Positions 21,774 to 33,389 of a stretch of 64,000 bases of DNA are shown here, in pieces. The position numbers were made by a program, and so were the translations under genes. The notes under the pieces were generated by a model. That model was not told where the DNA came from, made no database searches, and saw only the letters and a list, made by a program, of their open reading frames with translations. Source of the DNA: Euonymus europaeus (Eukaryota; Streptophyta; Magnoliopsida; Celastrales; Celastraceae); the NCBI GenBank assembly GCA_963580455.1, contig OY756962.1, positions 11,922,001 to 11,986,000 of the forward strand, in the 5' to 3' direction. Every line of letters starts with the position of its first letter. The first letter of the stretch is position 1.

Positions 21774-24032
21774 TGTTGGTCGCTAAAATAATTTTAGAAC
21801 ATGCGGAAGCGTCTTACGGATCGTTCTTAGCATAGGTACAAATCAAAAATTTAATCGGAAGCGAAACAACCCTATATTGTTACACGCCTATCAAGTGTTA
21901 TCCTAGATCCAATTAATTTTGTAATTAATCCTAGCATGCTTCTAGTATTAATTTCATACAAAATAATTCTTAGATCTAAACATACAATCATGGCATGAAG
22001 AAGGTTAGAAGAAGAATACCAACCTCTTTACTATCGAGGTCCAACGTGCTATCCGTCTTGATCACGAACTCAACACTTGATCACGAACACACGATCGGAT
22101 CTTGAACACACCCTTTGTTTGATCACACCTCTTGATCACGAACCACCAATTTAGAAAACAAGAATAACCAAGAATAGCCTATGTTGTTTCCTAGGTATTC
22201 TCTTTAATCTCCTTGCGAAAAAGCAAAGCAAAAAACCCAATTGGTAGTGAACCAAAAGAATCTCACACGGCCACCTCTCTAGGAACACTCGGCTCCTTTT
22301 TATTGGAAAAAATAACTTGGTTGTTTTCTCATGAATGAATCACACGGCCAACTCTCTAGTTTTATAAAACAAAACCTTTTAATTGTGTTAAAAAAGTCTC
22401 CTTTTAGGTTTTGTTTTCCTAATCCAAATGGAACTAGGAAAAAACAAAACGGTGGCCATCCTTATCCATTCATAGAAAAATTGTTGTGTTTATATATATA
22501 ACAAATCATTATTTGAGTTGACTTCTAATCCCAATTGGATTCAAAGCCAAAACAAATATGGAATACTTTTAACAAGCATAATCGGTGCCCAAATTATCCA
22601 CAATGGGCCGGCCATATATTGCTATGCAATAACATGGTTTAAGCCTAGCTTGGCCCAATATTTCAAGAATTCAAGGCTCAAATTTGTTTTGTTCCTTGGT
22701 CCATTCTTGACTTTAATTTGTTTTTGATTATGTAAAATATTTATTTTACAATCTAAATCAAAACTCCGAGATTTGTTATTTTTACATAAATACACTTACA
22801 AGAATTTTGTATAGCTTAACAAAAACAATTTTATCTTAGGTTTATCTTTGGAAAACCAAAACCCAATAAAATTGTATCTATTTGTTATACAAATTCCATT
22901 CTTGTAACTTTTCCAACAACCGTTGTGATATGGTAAATTTTGCTTATCTTCCTTAAATAGGACAAGAGAATATATATAGCTACCAAGGGGACTCCGCAGG
23001 ACATACATATTGTGGCTCCCGAAATATTATTTTTTACCGTCAAACTCTATGACTAGGAATAATATAACAATCCAATGTTCGTCTGACACTACCTGAACTT
23101 TGGATGCACTCCCCAATATGTACGATTCTTACATCGAGGCTTTTCCATAATTAGAAACCTATCCCTGACCTATGGGAATTGTACATGCATATCCTCCATG
23201 CAACACCCGGTAAGATGGAGTGAATTTATTCGTACTATCGAACACTCCAAAATCCATATTTTCTCTGAGCTCCAGATTCATTTATATCTATCCTCTAAGC
23301 GTATTAAATTGACCCGTCGATCAATTTAACTCACAACGCTTGATTCGTTAGAATCACTATGCATAGTTTCTAGATAGATTAATTTGAACCTCTCAGATGG
23401 GTGCTTACACTTTCATAACTGAAAGTACATGAATGACTATTTTGTAGGTATGCACTTATACCCTAGTGGCATACATCCAAATCATCAAGATTTTGACAAT
23501 AGAGCGTGTCTCACTTATTGATGAATCAAAATGCATACGCTATAAGTATAAACGTATTGACCTACTCAAGTTTGAGATATACCGTACTCCCACAGCTATA
23601 GGATGAACAACTCTTTGATAGCACATTTCTGGTTGTTCATCCCTATGTAAGTCCGTCAATGTATATGTCCACATATACACTAGTGCATCAATCCGAGAAT
23701 CCTCTCAAACGGTCAAGACAAACCATTCCCCTAATTGGAGATGCCCATGCACTACAACCTATATCAACAAAGTGCCTAACTTTGTTAATCTGGATGTGAC
23801 TAATGATTTAGAATGTAATAATGAATCTTGTGTCAATCTACACTCACACTATAAGTGTATCTGAGTATCCAAGATTCACATATCTAACATCCTTAGACCT
23901 TGATAGAACATTCACATATAAATGAAATATTTAAAATAAAACATTTAAAACACAAATGCAATCATAAAATGTTTATTCTTGAATTTCAGAATTGTCTTTA
24001 CATGGTATGTTTTTTAGGACATCATCCCAACA
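21774..24032 (-). mobile_element. Ty1/copia element, 3' LTR (2259 bp)
   Basis: On the + strand the segment begins TGTTGG immediately after satellite and ends CCAACA at 24032, a perfect 6-bp inverted terminal repeat. Next to it lies the reverse complement of a polypurine tract, and then the end of a copia pol on the minus strand. This order identifies it as the 3' LTR of a minus-strand element. It is long for a copia LTR and contains no recognisable gene. The five bases before it, CTATG (21769-21773), would be the target duplication, but the matching right side has been deleted. Confidence 0.88.
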
Positions 24033-24045
24033 AACTCCCACTTGG
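24033..24045 (-). other. Copia polypurine tract
   Basis: The minus strand reads AAGTGGGAGTT directly before the TGTTGGG start of the LTR. This purine-rich tract primes plus-strand DNA synthesis in copia elements. Its position fixes the LTR boundary and the element's orientation. Confidence 0.8.
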
Positions 24046-24061
24046 ACTGAAGAACATACTA

Positions 24062-27000
24062 CTAGAGTATCCTAACACCAATCCCCTCAACATGAGCTGT
24101 AAAGCTCTTTCCAGTAAGGGCCTTTGTGAATGGATCCGCCAAATTATGCAAAGAGGCTATCTTTAGTATCTCCACTTCATTTCGCTGCACGAACTCCCTT
24201 ATCAAATGGAACTTGCGTCAATGTGTTTCCCTTTACTGTGATAGCGAGGTTCCTTACTTTGAGCTATGGCACCCATATTGTCACAATATAGGGTCATAGG
24301 TCTCTCAATATTAGGAACTACCTCTAATTCTAAGAGGAATTTCTTTAACCATGCAGCCTCCTTTGCGGCATCTGATGCTGCCACATATTCGGCTTCCATG
24401 GTCGAGTCTGCGATGCAAGTTTGCTTCACACTCCTCCAACTAATGGCTCCACCACCAAGGGTAAATACATAACCAGACGTGGATCTCTTGGAGTCTTTGT
24501 CTGCCTGAAAGTCTGAATCGATATAGCCCACTGGAATGATCTCATCACTGCGGTAAACAAGCATATAATCTTTCGTTCTCCGAAGATACTTGAATATATG
24601 TTTTACCGCTGTCCAGTGATGCATTCCTGGATTAGATTGATATCTACTGACCAATCCTACTGCATAACAAATATCTGGTCTAGTGCATAGCATGGCGTAC
24701 ATGAGACTACCAACTGCCGAAGCATATGGTACCTTACTCATTTGTTGCCTTTCTTCTTCTGTCTTAGGACAGTCGTCCCTGGAAAGAGGAACTCCATGTC
24801 TAAAAGGTAACAAACCTTTCTTGGAGTCTTGCATTGCATACTTGACCAATATCTTTTCTATGTAAGTAGATTGAGATAGAGATAAAGTTCTAGATCCGCG
24901 ATCTCGGGTTAGCTTGATGCCTAGAACATAGCTCGCTTCTCCTAGGTCTTTCATGCTAAACTGATTAGATAACCAAATTTTAACTGATGACAATGTCGCT
25001 ACATCATTCCCAATAAGCAATATGTCATCCACGTAGAGAATCAAGAACACAATGTTCTTACCATCCAATCTCTTGTATACACACGGTTCATCAGGATTCT
25101 GATGAAATCCATAGGATTTAATCGTCTGATCAAAGCGTATGTTCCAAGATCTAGATGCTTGCTTAAGTCCATAAATAGACCTCTTAAGCTTGCAAACCAT
25201 ATTTTCCTAGCTCTTAGCAATAAATCTGTTGGGTTGCATCATGTAGATACACTCGTCAAGATTGCCATTGAGGAAAGCAGTCTTGACATCCATCTGCCAT
25301 ATCTCAAAATCAAAGTGAGCTGATATGGCGAGAAGTATTCTGATGGACTTAAGCATGGCTACTGGTGAGAAGGTCTCCTCATAGTCAATACCCTCCTTTT
25401 GGGTATAACCCTTCACCACCAACCTTGCTTTAAAGGTTTCAACCTTTCCATCTACTCCTCTCTTTCTCTTGTATACCCACTTACACCCAATGGGTTTTAC
25501 TCCAGCAGGTATATCTACAAGATCCCAAACTTCGTTGGAGTGCATGGACTCCAACTCGGATTCCATTGCTTTTTGCCAATGGTCTGAATCGACATCGGTA
25601 ACTGCTTCTTCGTATATAGTAGGATCCGACTCAAGTTCATCAGAAACTGCCATAAATGACTCTCCAATGAACATGTATCTGTCGAGTTGTCGTGAAACCC
25701 TCCCACTGCGACGAAGCTCCGGTGTTGCATCTAAAATAGGTTCAGTAATGTGTTCATCATCTACTACTTGTGTTGAACTGGATTGTGAATCATTAGATTC
25801 CTGTTCATGCAAAACCACCTTTCTTGGTTCACCACTATTTATACATTCCTCTTCTAAGAATCTAGCATTTGTGCTAACAAATAACCTACCCAATAACATA
25901 GCACAGATCTAGGCCCAAACTTGGTTGTCTTATCTGCTAGTACATAAGCTGGACATCCCTAAACTTTGAGGTTCCTAAGATCAGACTTTCGTCCAATCCA
26001 CATCTCATGGGGTGTCTTAGGTACTGACTTAGACGGTACCAAGTTTATGATATGTGCAGCATTTTCTAGAGCATATCCCCAAAATGACTCAGGAAGAGTT
26101 GCATGACACATCATGCATCTTGCCATCTCTAATAGAGTTCTGTTTCTCCTTTCTGCAACCCCGTTCTGTTGAGGCGTTCTAGGTGCAGAGAGCTGAGAAA
26201 CTATGCCATTATCTGCTAGATACTGCTTGTACTAATCTAGCATGTATTCGCCACCACGGTCAGACCGCATAGCTTTGATGCCTTTATCTAATTTGTTCTC
26301 CGCATAGGCCTTGAATTCTTTGAACTTGTCAAATGCATCAGACTTACGACGCATTAGATAAATACATCCATACCTAGAGTAGTCATCAGTAAAAGTAATG
26401 AAGTAATCAAAACCTCCACGAGCTTGAACTGTCATTGGACCACATACATCAGTATGCACCAATTCAAGTAACTCAGAAGCTCTAAGGCCTTTGGACTTAA
26501 ACGACCTTTTGGTCATTTTACCTTCTAAACAAGATCGACATTGTGGCATCTTATTCATGTCTAATGGGCCAAGAGACACATCATGAATTAGCCTGTTGAT
26601 TCTTGTTTGGTTAATGTGACCAAGTCGTAAATGCCAAACAGTCTCTTCATTAGATTCGGCTGTTCTCTTTTTAGATTCAGTATGCATGGCAATAGCGTCA
26701 TTATAGGAGCGTGGATGTAAATAATATAGGTTGCCTATCATTGTTCCAAAGCATATATCTTTTCCATTTCTACTAATTGTAACATTAGAACGTAAAGATA
26801 TCTCATACCCTTCAGAAATCAAGAAAGTAGCTGAAACTAAATTCCTTGCAACGTTTGGAACAAATAGGCAATCGTTCAAAACTAGATATTTATTACATCG
26901 AAAATCTAGAGTAACTACTCCTAAACTAGATGCTCCTATCCTAGCTCCTGAAGCAATTTGAATTGTGATCTCCCCTTCATTGAGTTTCCTGGTTTCCTGA

Positions 27001-27660
27001 AACCCCTGCAAAGAATTGCAAATATGAGTAGTGGCTCCAGTGTCTACAATCCAGGAATATGTAGAATCAACCACTAAACAAGTCTCAATATAAAAAGTCT
27101 TACCCTCAATTTTCTTCTTGCTTAGAAACTTTGGGCAATCACTCTTCCAGTGCCCCTTCTGGTTGCAATGAAAGCATTTTCCTTTCCCTTTTGCAACCTT
27201 GCTCTTTTTCTTTTGAGCTCCTTTGGCAACTGTAGCAATTTGCTTCTTCTTCTTATTCTTGGGCGTTTTGGGCTTAGAATTAGAAGCAGTAGTAAAGTGA
27301 GCTTGCTCTTTCTTTCCCATGATCTCCTCAGCAGATTGGAGTTCTTTCATGAGAACTGGAAGAGTCATCTCCATCTTCTTCATGCTGAAATTCAACTTGA
27401 ACTGAGCAAAGGAACTAGAGAGGGTCTCCAAGATCATATCTGTCTGCGTGGTCGCGTCAATTTCAGCACCAAGATCGAGGGCTTCATAGAGATAACCCAT
27501 GACTTTGAGCATATGCTCTCTCACAGGTGCTCCCTCAGCTTGCTTGGTGTTCATCAACTTTCTTATCGCCTGCTGTCTTGCGGGACGAGTAGTATGGGCA
27601 AACATTTCATGCAAATTGTAGATCATATCTGCAGCTGTTTGCATGGACTCATGTTGCTTC
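24062..27660 (-). pseudogene. Ty1/copia gag-pol, 5'-truncated and mutated
   Basis: Read right to left, the frame gives a C-terminal gag part, a CCHC knuckle (CFHCNQKGHWKSDC, residues 157-170 counted from the Met at 27644), a protease DTG (201-203), a GAG-pre-integrase WHLRLGH, integrase HTDVCGP and SDRGGEY, and reverse transcriptase with YVDD (25200-24202 frame). RNase H (STMEAEYVA, GKHI) and the pol stop at 24062-24064 follow. Breaks are a TAG at 26229-26231, a second TAG near 25960 (before GCPAYV), loss of about 17 codons with a frameshift near 25890, a TAG at 25204-25206, and a 1-nt frameshift near 24220. The order PR-INT-RT-RH is that of Ty1/copia. The gag start and 5' LTR are missing because the Ty3/gypsy array begins at 27661, in frame inside a K-Q-H-E-S segment. 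It is not autonomous. Confidence 0.93.
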
Positions 27661-28604
27661 TGTCACGCCCCATTTCCGGAGACGCGACTGGGTGCTCTCT
27701 CCGCACCCTTCCTAGGTCACTAGTGTGAACATCCGGGATCAACCGGAAATCCGGCGGCACCTCCCTGTATATCGGAGAGCGCCAACCTGCATCAGAAACG
27801 CAGCAACAACAACATCACACTAGCAACCTAGCAAACATAGGCCTCGAGCCTCAACCACATGCAATCCTGACCCTAGGCCTCAGGCCATCCACTACCAGCA
27901 TGCACAAACTGATGGCATCACATATAAATCAACACAGATTTATAAAACATCAAATATAACCATAAATCAACATCTACATCCACAAACAAGCACCACAGTG
28001 CCAAGTGGTTATATTCTCTCAACATAGATATACTACGTACACCCACATGCGTAGAGTATATCTCTAGCACACTATTCTATCCAGGGCCATCCATGACACG
28101 ACTTGCTCACCGATCCGCAGCACCAGTATCTGTACCAGTGTCTCCTGTGGAAGGAAGAAAGTAAAGGAGTGAGCTAGAAGCTCAGTAGGGTATGAAGTAA
28201 ACATCAATATAAGCTGAACCAAAGGAAAGTAATGCATCAATATGTTCCTACCACATGAACGTATACTCAACAATTCACATCAACATTTACCCGGATAACC
28301 CCTTCGGAGCATAACAACCACAATATCATTGCAACTCAATGAAATATTGCACGGGAGCAAGCTCACCACAACCAACCACTCCTAGGATTATCCGGTTGCG
28401 TGAACCTATCACGCCCGCACCCCACAAGGCAAGTCACTCTTGACCTTACCCCTAGTGCGTTATCCTACTTGGAGTTCACATGACTCAGTGGTAACTCTCA
28501 TCACCTTGTCATCCCTCCAAGTAGCTTTCAAGAAACCTAAAGGTTCCCGAGTCCATACCCGGTCCCCCATGCATCTCTAATGCACTATGTCATGACATGC
28601 TGAA

Positions 28605-28641
28605 TAGATATATATATATGAATAACCTACATATATATATA
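28605..28641 (-). promoter_or_regulatory. Possible TATA region of the LTR
   Basis: Two runs of alternating TA (agatatatatatatg and acatatatatatac) lie about 1.2 kb from the LTR start in element orientation, downstream of the palindrome cluster. The other two LTRs have the same runs near 35733-35770 and 42861-42897. They could serve as the core promoter, but a simple TA microsatellite is the alternative. Confidence 0.3.
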
Positions 28642-29412
28642 CATAGCTACCATGATGCATGAACGGAAATCACATCGTGTCCATAGGAGATGGAACACTC
28701 ACACTCGGGTCATGCAACATCAAGAATCAACAAGAATCACAATTAGGGTTCGTTTCCCCTTAGGAGCAATTAAGGCGGAAACACAAATGGAACGACCAAT
28801 GAGGAATCGAAACGCTCTTAACATATCAAAAACGAACGATAGAAAGAATGGTTGGAAATCCCCTACCTCGTGTCGAGTAAATTACCACAATTTCCCAAAA
28901 TTCGTTCCTAGGGTTTCGGTTTGCCCAAACCTACAATGTGGCATAACCGAACCCTCACAAGCATCAATAAACAACCAACAACTCATATAAACATCAATTC
29001 AATCCATAAATTCGAAATTACTCACCTTCTCTCTCTAGAAATTCCTTCCAAAATCCTCCAACTCACTCCAAGCTCAACTCAACTCCAAAACACAAACCAA
29101 TCTACATAAACATCCAAAATCAACCTATAAACAACATATCTAAAGCATAGCACTCAACTCTTCAAGAATCTAGCAAATATAGAAAAACCTTGAATTTACA
29201 AAAACTATGAAAAACTTACCAAATCACTTGAATCAACCTTGAATCTTCCTTACTTAGCTTCAAGGATCATCAATCCACAATCTCCAAGTCATTCTCTTGC
29301 CAAAATCTCCTTCTCTCTCTTCTTCTCTCTCACTTTCTCTCTCTAGACGGGCTCCCAAGGTGGTGAATGCCCAGAAATGTCTAAAACTAAGCTTAAAAAC
29401 TGATTTCCCGAT

Positions 29413-29615
29413 AACCGTCCGGACGCCTCAAGTGACCGTCCGGACACTTGCCTCTTCCTCCACTCTCGGCCCACTTCGCAGGCTTAACCGTCCGGACGCC
29501 TCGTTAGACCGTCCGGACGGTCTACTATTCGCATCACCAAAATTTTTCTCTAAAAATGAATCTGCCCCAGTTCCTTCACAAACCGTCTGGACGGCTGTTT
29601 TAACCGTCCGGACGG
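29413..29615 (-). promoter_or_regulatory. Cluster of CCGTCCGGACGG palindromes in the LTR U3
   Basis: Six copies or near-copies of accgtccggacggt, a 14-bp palindrome when complete, lie at about 29413, 29435, 29487, 29508, 29582 (one mismatch) and 29602. In element orientation they are roughly 215-420 nt from the LTR start, in the U3 where enhancers usually sit. The cluster is conserved in the other two LTRs (36541-36742 and 43668-43869), and one copy survives in the solo LTR near 3790. A role as a protein-binding site is inferred. Confidence 0.5.
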
Positions 29616-29830
29616 TTCCTGTTTTCCAGAAACCCAGTTTTTCTCACTTTTATTTTTCGGCTCGGTTCAAGCTTCGATTTGATATATTACGGGCCCAAAA
29701 CGGACATGTATACTAAAAGTTATGCCCCATTTACCGAACCAAGCTCCAAAACTATTTTTCTATGATTCCGTACCTCACGGATCATCCGTATTTCGACTCA
29801 AAACTAAAAATTTTGGTTCGGGGTTTCACA

Positions 29831-29843
29831 TCCTCCCCCCCTT
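29831..29843 (-). other. Polypurine tract of gypsy unit 1
   Basis: The minus strand reads AAGGGGGGGAGGA immediately before the TGTGAAACCCC start of the LTR. The same tract occurs at 36958-36970 and 44085-44097 in units 2 and 3. It primes plus-strand synthesis and confirms the LTR boundary. Confidence 0.85.
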
Positions 29844-29868
29844 AATAAAATTTCGTCCCGAAATTTAA

Positions 29869-31992
29869 CTACACACACGTACCTGAATCTCCGAACAACT
29901 CCGGGTACCTTTCCTTCATTCGAGACTCCAACTCCCAAGTTGCTTCTTCAACTCCGTGGTACATCCACAACACTTTTACCAATGGTATCACACTCGACCT
30001 CGTGACCTTGTTCTGTCGGTCTAGAATCTTCACCGGGTGAAGAGTGTAGCTCCCATCTTCCTCAACTTCCAACGTAGTCCAATCTATCACATGCGACGGA
30101 TCCGGCTCATATTTCCGAAGCATAGATACATGGAATACATTGTGAACCTTCTCAAGCTTCGGTGGAAGTGCCAAACGGTACGCCACCGGTCCAACTGTTT
30201 CCAAAATCTCAAATGGCCCCACAAACCTCGGTGCCAACTTCCCATGCTTGCTATATCTCTGAATTCCCCGTCTCGGACTAACCTTCAAGAAAACCTTATC
30301 GCCTACAGCGAACTCCAAAGGTCTCCTCCTCCGGTCAGCATAAGACTTCTGTCGGCTCTGTGCGGTGATCAACCGCTTCCGTATCTCATCAACTCTCTCT
30401 CGTGCTTCTTTGACCATCTCCGGTCCTGACACAACTTTCTCCCCAACCTCTGCCCAACACAAAGGCAACCTACAAGGCCTCCCGTAGAGCGCCTCGTAAG
30501 GTGCCATTCCGATACTACTTTGGAAAGAGTTGTTATACACAAACTCCGCCAAATGTAAGTACCGATCCCAACTTCCTCCAAAATCAACTACACATGCTCG
30601 TAGCATATCCTCCAAAACCTGTATGGTTCTCTTACTCTGTCCATCATTTTGAGGATGATATGTTGTAGAGAAATCCAACTTCGTTCCCAATGCCTCCTGT
30701 AAACTACTCCAGAATCTACCTGTGAACCTCGGGTCTCGGTCCGACACAATAGATAATGGAATTCTGTGAAGTCTCACAATCTCCTTGACATACATAGTAC
30801 TCAAGGTTTCCAATGAATCCGTCTTGTTCATGGGTAAGAAGTGTGCAGACTTAGTTAATCTGTCCACTATCAACCAAACCGCATCATGCCTCCTCTGAGT
30901 CATTGGCAATGCCGTCACAAAGTCCATTGTGATCTTCTCCCACTTCCATTCAGCTACTGGTAATGGTTGCAACAATCCAGCTGGTCTCTGATGTTCTGCC
31001 TTCACTTGTTGGCAAGTAAGACACTTCGTCACAAATCTAGCAACATCGGCCTTCATACCCTTCCACCAGAAACTCTGCTTCAAGTCTCGGTACATCTTCG
31101 TACCCCCGGGATGCATAGCAAACCAAGAATGATGTGCTTTCCTTAGAATCTCCTGTCTCAACTCATCATCTTCGGGAACCACTAACCTTCCCGCATATTG
31201 TACTCCACCATCATTCCCTCGAACCCATCCAAGACTCTCATCAATCACATCAAATGTATGATCTCCGTTTTGTGCATCTATAACCTTCTGAACCATCATA
31301 GGTCTCGAAGTCATAGAACACAAATGCACTTTTTCCTCTTGACTCCTCAACTCCAATCCAAACTCATTGATTGTCTCCACAATTTTCCACTCATGCATGA
31401 ATAGGCTAGCAACTCTCTGCTTCCTACTCAAAGCATCCGCAACCACATTTGCTTTACCTGGATGGTATTGCAAATTAAAATCAAAATCCTCTAAGTACTC
31501 CATCCACCGCCTTTGTCGTAACTTCAACTCCTTTTGAGTGAATAGGTACTTAAGGCTTTTGTGATCCGAGAACACCTCAAACGTCTCTCCGTAGAGATAG
31601 TACCTCCATTGCTTAAGAGAAAATACTACTGCCGCCAACTCCAGATCATGCACTGGATAGTTCCTCTCATGTGTCTTCAGCAACCTCGAACCATACTCTA
31701 TCACTCGGCCCTGCTGCATCAACACACAACCCAACCCGACTCCAGATGCATCACAATACACCTGATAGCCAACATTCCTCTCCGGAACTACTAACACTGG
31801 AGGTGTTGTCAACCTCTTCTTCAACTCTTCAAATGCGGCCTCACATTCGTCTGTCCACACAAACGGTGTGCCCTTCTTTGTGAGCTGCGTCATCGGCGAA
31901 GCAACTCTCGAAAAATCCTCCATAAATCTCCGGTAGTAACCCGCCAATCCTAGAAAACTTCGGATCTCTGTCACATCTTTGGTCTCTCCCAA
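29869..31992 (-). CDS. Gypsy unit 1 pol, C-terminal part: RNase H, integrase, chromodomain (707 codons)
   Basis: The open frame continues the reverse transcriptase after a 1-nt frameshift at about 31971-31992, where [19 protein letters not shown] begins the thumb/connection. RNase H has D81, E118 and D143. The integrase zinc finger uses H288, H294, C324 and C327. The integrase core has D357 and D418, but the third acidic residue is Lys (K454 in DGQSKRT, where relatives have Glu). GPF..L..VG lies near 592 and a chromodomain at about 649-700 ([15 protein letters not shown]). Such chromodomains direct integration to heterochromatin in this family. The start at 31992 is only the first Met of the shifted frame, not a true initiator. 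Loss of the catalytic Glu argues against an active integrase. Confidence 0.9.
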   Translation of the reverse strand: MGETKDVTEIRSFLGLAGYYRRFMEDFSRVASPMTQLTKKGTPFVWTDECEAAFEELKKRLTTPPVLVVPERNVGYQVYCDASGVGLGCVLMQQGRVIEYGSRLLKTHERNYPVHDLELAAVVFSLKQWRYYLYGETFEVFSDHKSLKYLFTQKELKLRQRRWMEYLEDFDFNLQYHPGKANVVADALSRKQRVASLFMHEWKIVETINEFGLELRSQEEKVHLCSMTSRPMMVQKVIDAQNGDHTFDVIDESLGWVRGNDGGVQYAGRLVVPEDDELRQEILRKAHHSWFAMHPGGTKMYRDLKQSFWWKGMKADVARFVTKCLTCQQVKAEHQRPAGLLQPLPVAEWKWEKITMDFVTALPMTQRRHDAVWLIVDRLTKSAHFLPMNKTDSLETLSTMYVKEIVRLHRIPLSIVSDRDPRFTGRFWSSLQEALGTKLDFSTTYHPQNDGQSKRTIQVLEDMLRACVVDFGGSWDRYLHLAEFVYNNSFQSSIGMAPYEALYGRPCRLPLCWAEVGEKVVSGPEMVKEARERVDEIRKRLITAQSRQKSYADRRRRPLEFAVGDKVFLKVSPRRGIQRYSKHGKLAPRFVGPFEILETVGPVAYRLALPPKLEKVHNVFHVSMLRKYEPDPSHVIDWTTLEVEEDGSYTLHPVKILDRQNKVTRSSVIPLVKVLWMYHGVEEATWELESRMKERYPELFGDSGTCV

Positions 31993-33389
31993 TTTAAAAC
32001 CGACTCAACTTTGGAGTAGTTAACCGCTATGCCTTCTTGAGTGATCACATGGCCTAGGAACTTTACTTCCGTGGCCCAAAATTCACACTTACTCAATTTA
32101 GCATACAGTTGATTCTCCCTCAACGTCTGTAACACTACCTTCAAATGTTCCTCATGCTCCCCCTCCGTAGGAGAATAAATCAATATATCATCAATAAACA
32201 CCACTACAAACTTATCCAAAAATGGTCGAAGAACCCTTTGCATTAGGTCCATGAATACCGCCGGGGCATTTGTCAACCCAAACGGCATCACAAGGAACTC
32301 ATAATGCCCATAACGAGTTCTAAACGCTGTTTTCTGGATATCCTCATCCTTAATCCTCAACTGATGATAACCCGACCTCAAGTCAATCTTAGAGAAATGC
32401 CTAGCACCTCTCAATTGGTCAAACAAATCATTGATCCTAGGCAACAGATACTTATTCCTCACTGTAACCTTATTCAATTGCCTATAATCAATACCCATCC
32501 TCAAACTTCCATCTTTCTTCTTGACGAACAACACCGGTGCTCCCCACGGGGACACACTCGGTCTAATGAACCCCAAGTCTAACAACTCCTCTAATTGAGA
32601 ACTCAACTCCTTCAACTCTGCTGGAGCCATCCGATACGGCGGAATCGAAATCGGCTTGACATTCGGATGTAACTCAATAGCAAAGTCGATCTCCCTCTTT
32701 GGAGGTAATCCCGACAACTCTTCCGGAAATACATCCATAAACTCTTCCACTACCCGAATCATAGTAGCTACATCTCCCTTAGGAGCTGAACTCACAAAAC
32801 TCGCAACTCTACAATCTTGGTACGAAGGATTATCCATGAAATGTGGGCATGGAATCCCCTTCGATCCCCTCAACTGAATCACTCCTCCCTCGGGTACTCT
32901 AAGAGTAATCTTCCTCTCCCAGAAATCAAGCAACCCTTGGTGCTTCGTCAACCAATCAACTCCAAGAATCACATCAAAATCCTGGAAATCTAATACATAC
33001 AAGTCGGCTTTCAGAGATATTTCTCCAAACCGACACTCACAATCGAACACTACCCCCCCCAATGTGGTAAAGTATCCGAATGGTGAGGATACCGTGAACA
33101 TTCGTCTTATTGGCGAAATCTCTACCTCTAGTGCGTGTGCTAACGAACTAGTAATGAAAGATGAGGTAGCCCCCGAGTCAAACAAGACTCTTGCCCAACA
33201 ATTAGAAATCAAGAAGGTACCTCCAATGAAGTTTGGATGCTCCTGTGCCTCCTGATGACCCAATGCATAGACACGCCCCTCTACCAGTGCATTCTGCTGC
33301 TGCTGTGGCTGACGAGTCCCACCCCGCCCCCTTCCTCCCATTGGAACATTGGAAGGAAGAGCCGGAGGCGGTACTCCCGGTGTGCTCTG
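31971..33389 (-). pseudogene. Gypsy unit 1 protease and reverse transcriptase segment
   Basis: This frame directly continues gag after a TAG at 33390-33392. It contains the aspartic protease motif [10 protein letters not shown] (D55 counted from the Met at 33341). The reverse transcriptase follows, with the [15 protein letters not shown] and [12 protein letters not shown] motifs and a FIDDILIYS active site near residue 395. It ends NWERPKM at a premature stop, because one base is missing relative to the continuing pol frame. Gag, protease and RT would otherwise form one polyprotein. Confidence 0.88.

Larger units (their letters stand above)
27661..29830 (-). mobile_element. Ty3/gypsy LTR 1 (leftmost, 3' LTR of unit 1), 2170 bp
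   Basis: It begins TGTCACGCCCC on the + strand and ends GGGGTTTCACA, next to a polypurine tract. By eye it differs from LTR 2 at about 30 positions plus a 2-bp indel, more than LTR 2 differs from LTR 3. It contains a TC-rich tract near 29306-29345, six CCGTCCGGACG-type palindromes at 29413-29615 and TA-rich runs near 28605-28641. Confidence 0.93.

Noticed and set aside
24202..25899. Active copia RT/RNase H as two separate genes
   Set aside because: Both frames are one pol split by a TAG at 25204-25206, with further stops and frameshifts around them.
29297..29716. 139-codon + strand frame in the LTR, repeated at 36424 and 43551
   Set aside because: It is antisense to the element and spans a TC-rich tract and the palindrome cluster. 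It is conserved only because the LTRs are near-identical copies.
31971..31992. Programmed frameshift between RT and RNase H of the gypsy element
   Set aside because: It lies inside the RT thumb where relatives have one continuous frame. No slippery heptamer or downstream structure was evident, so a plain 1-base loss is simpler.
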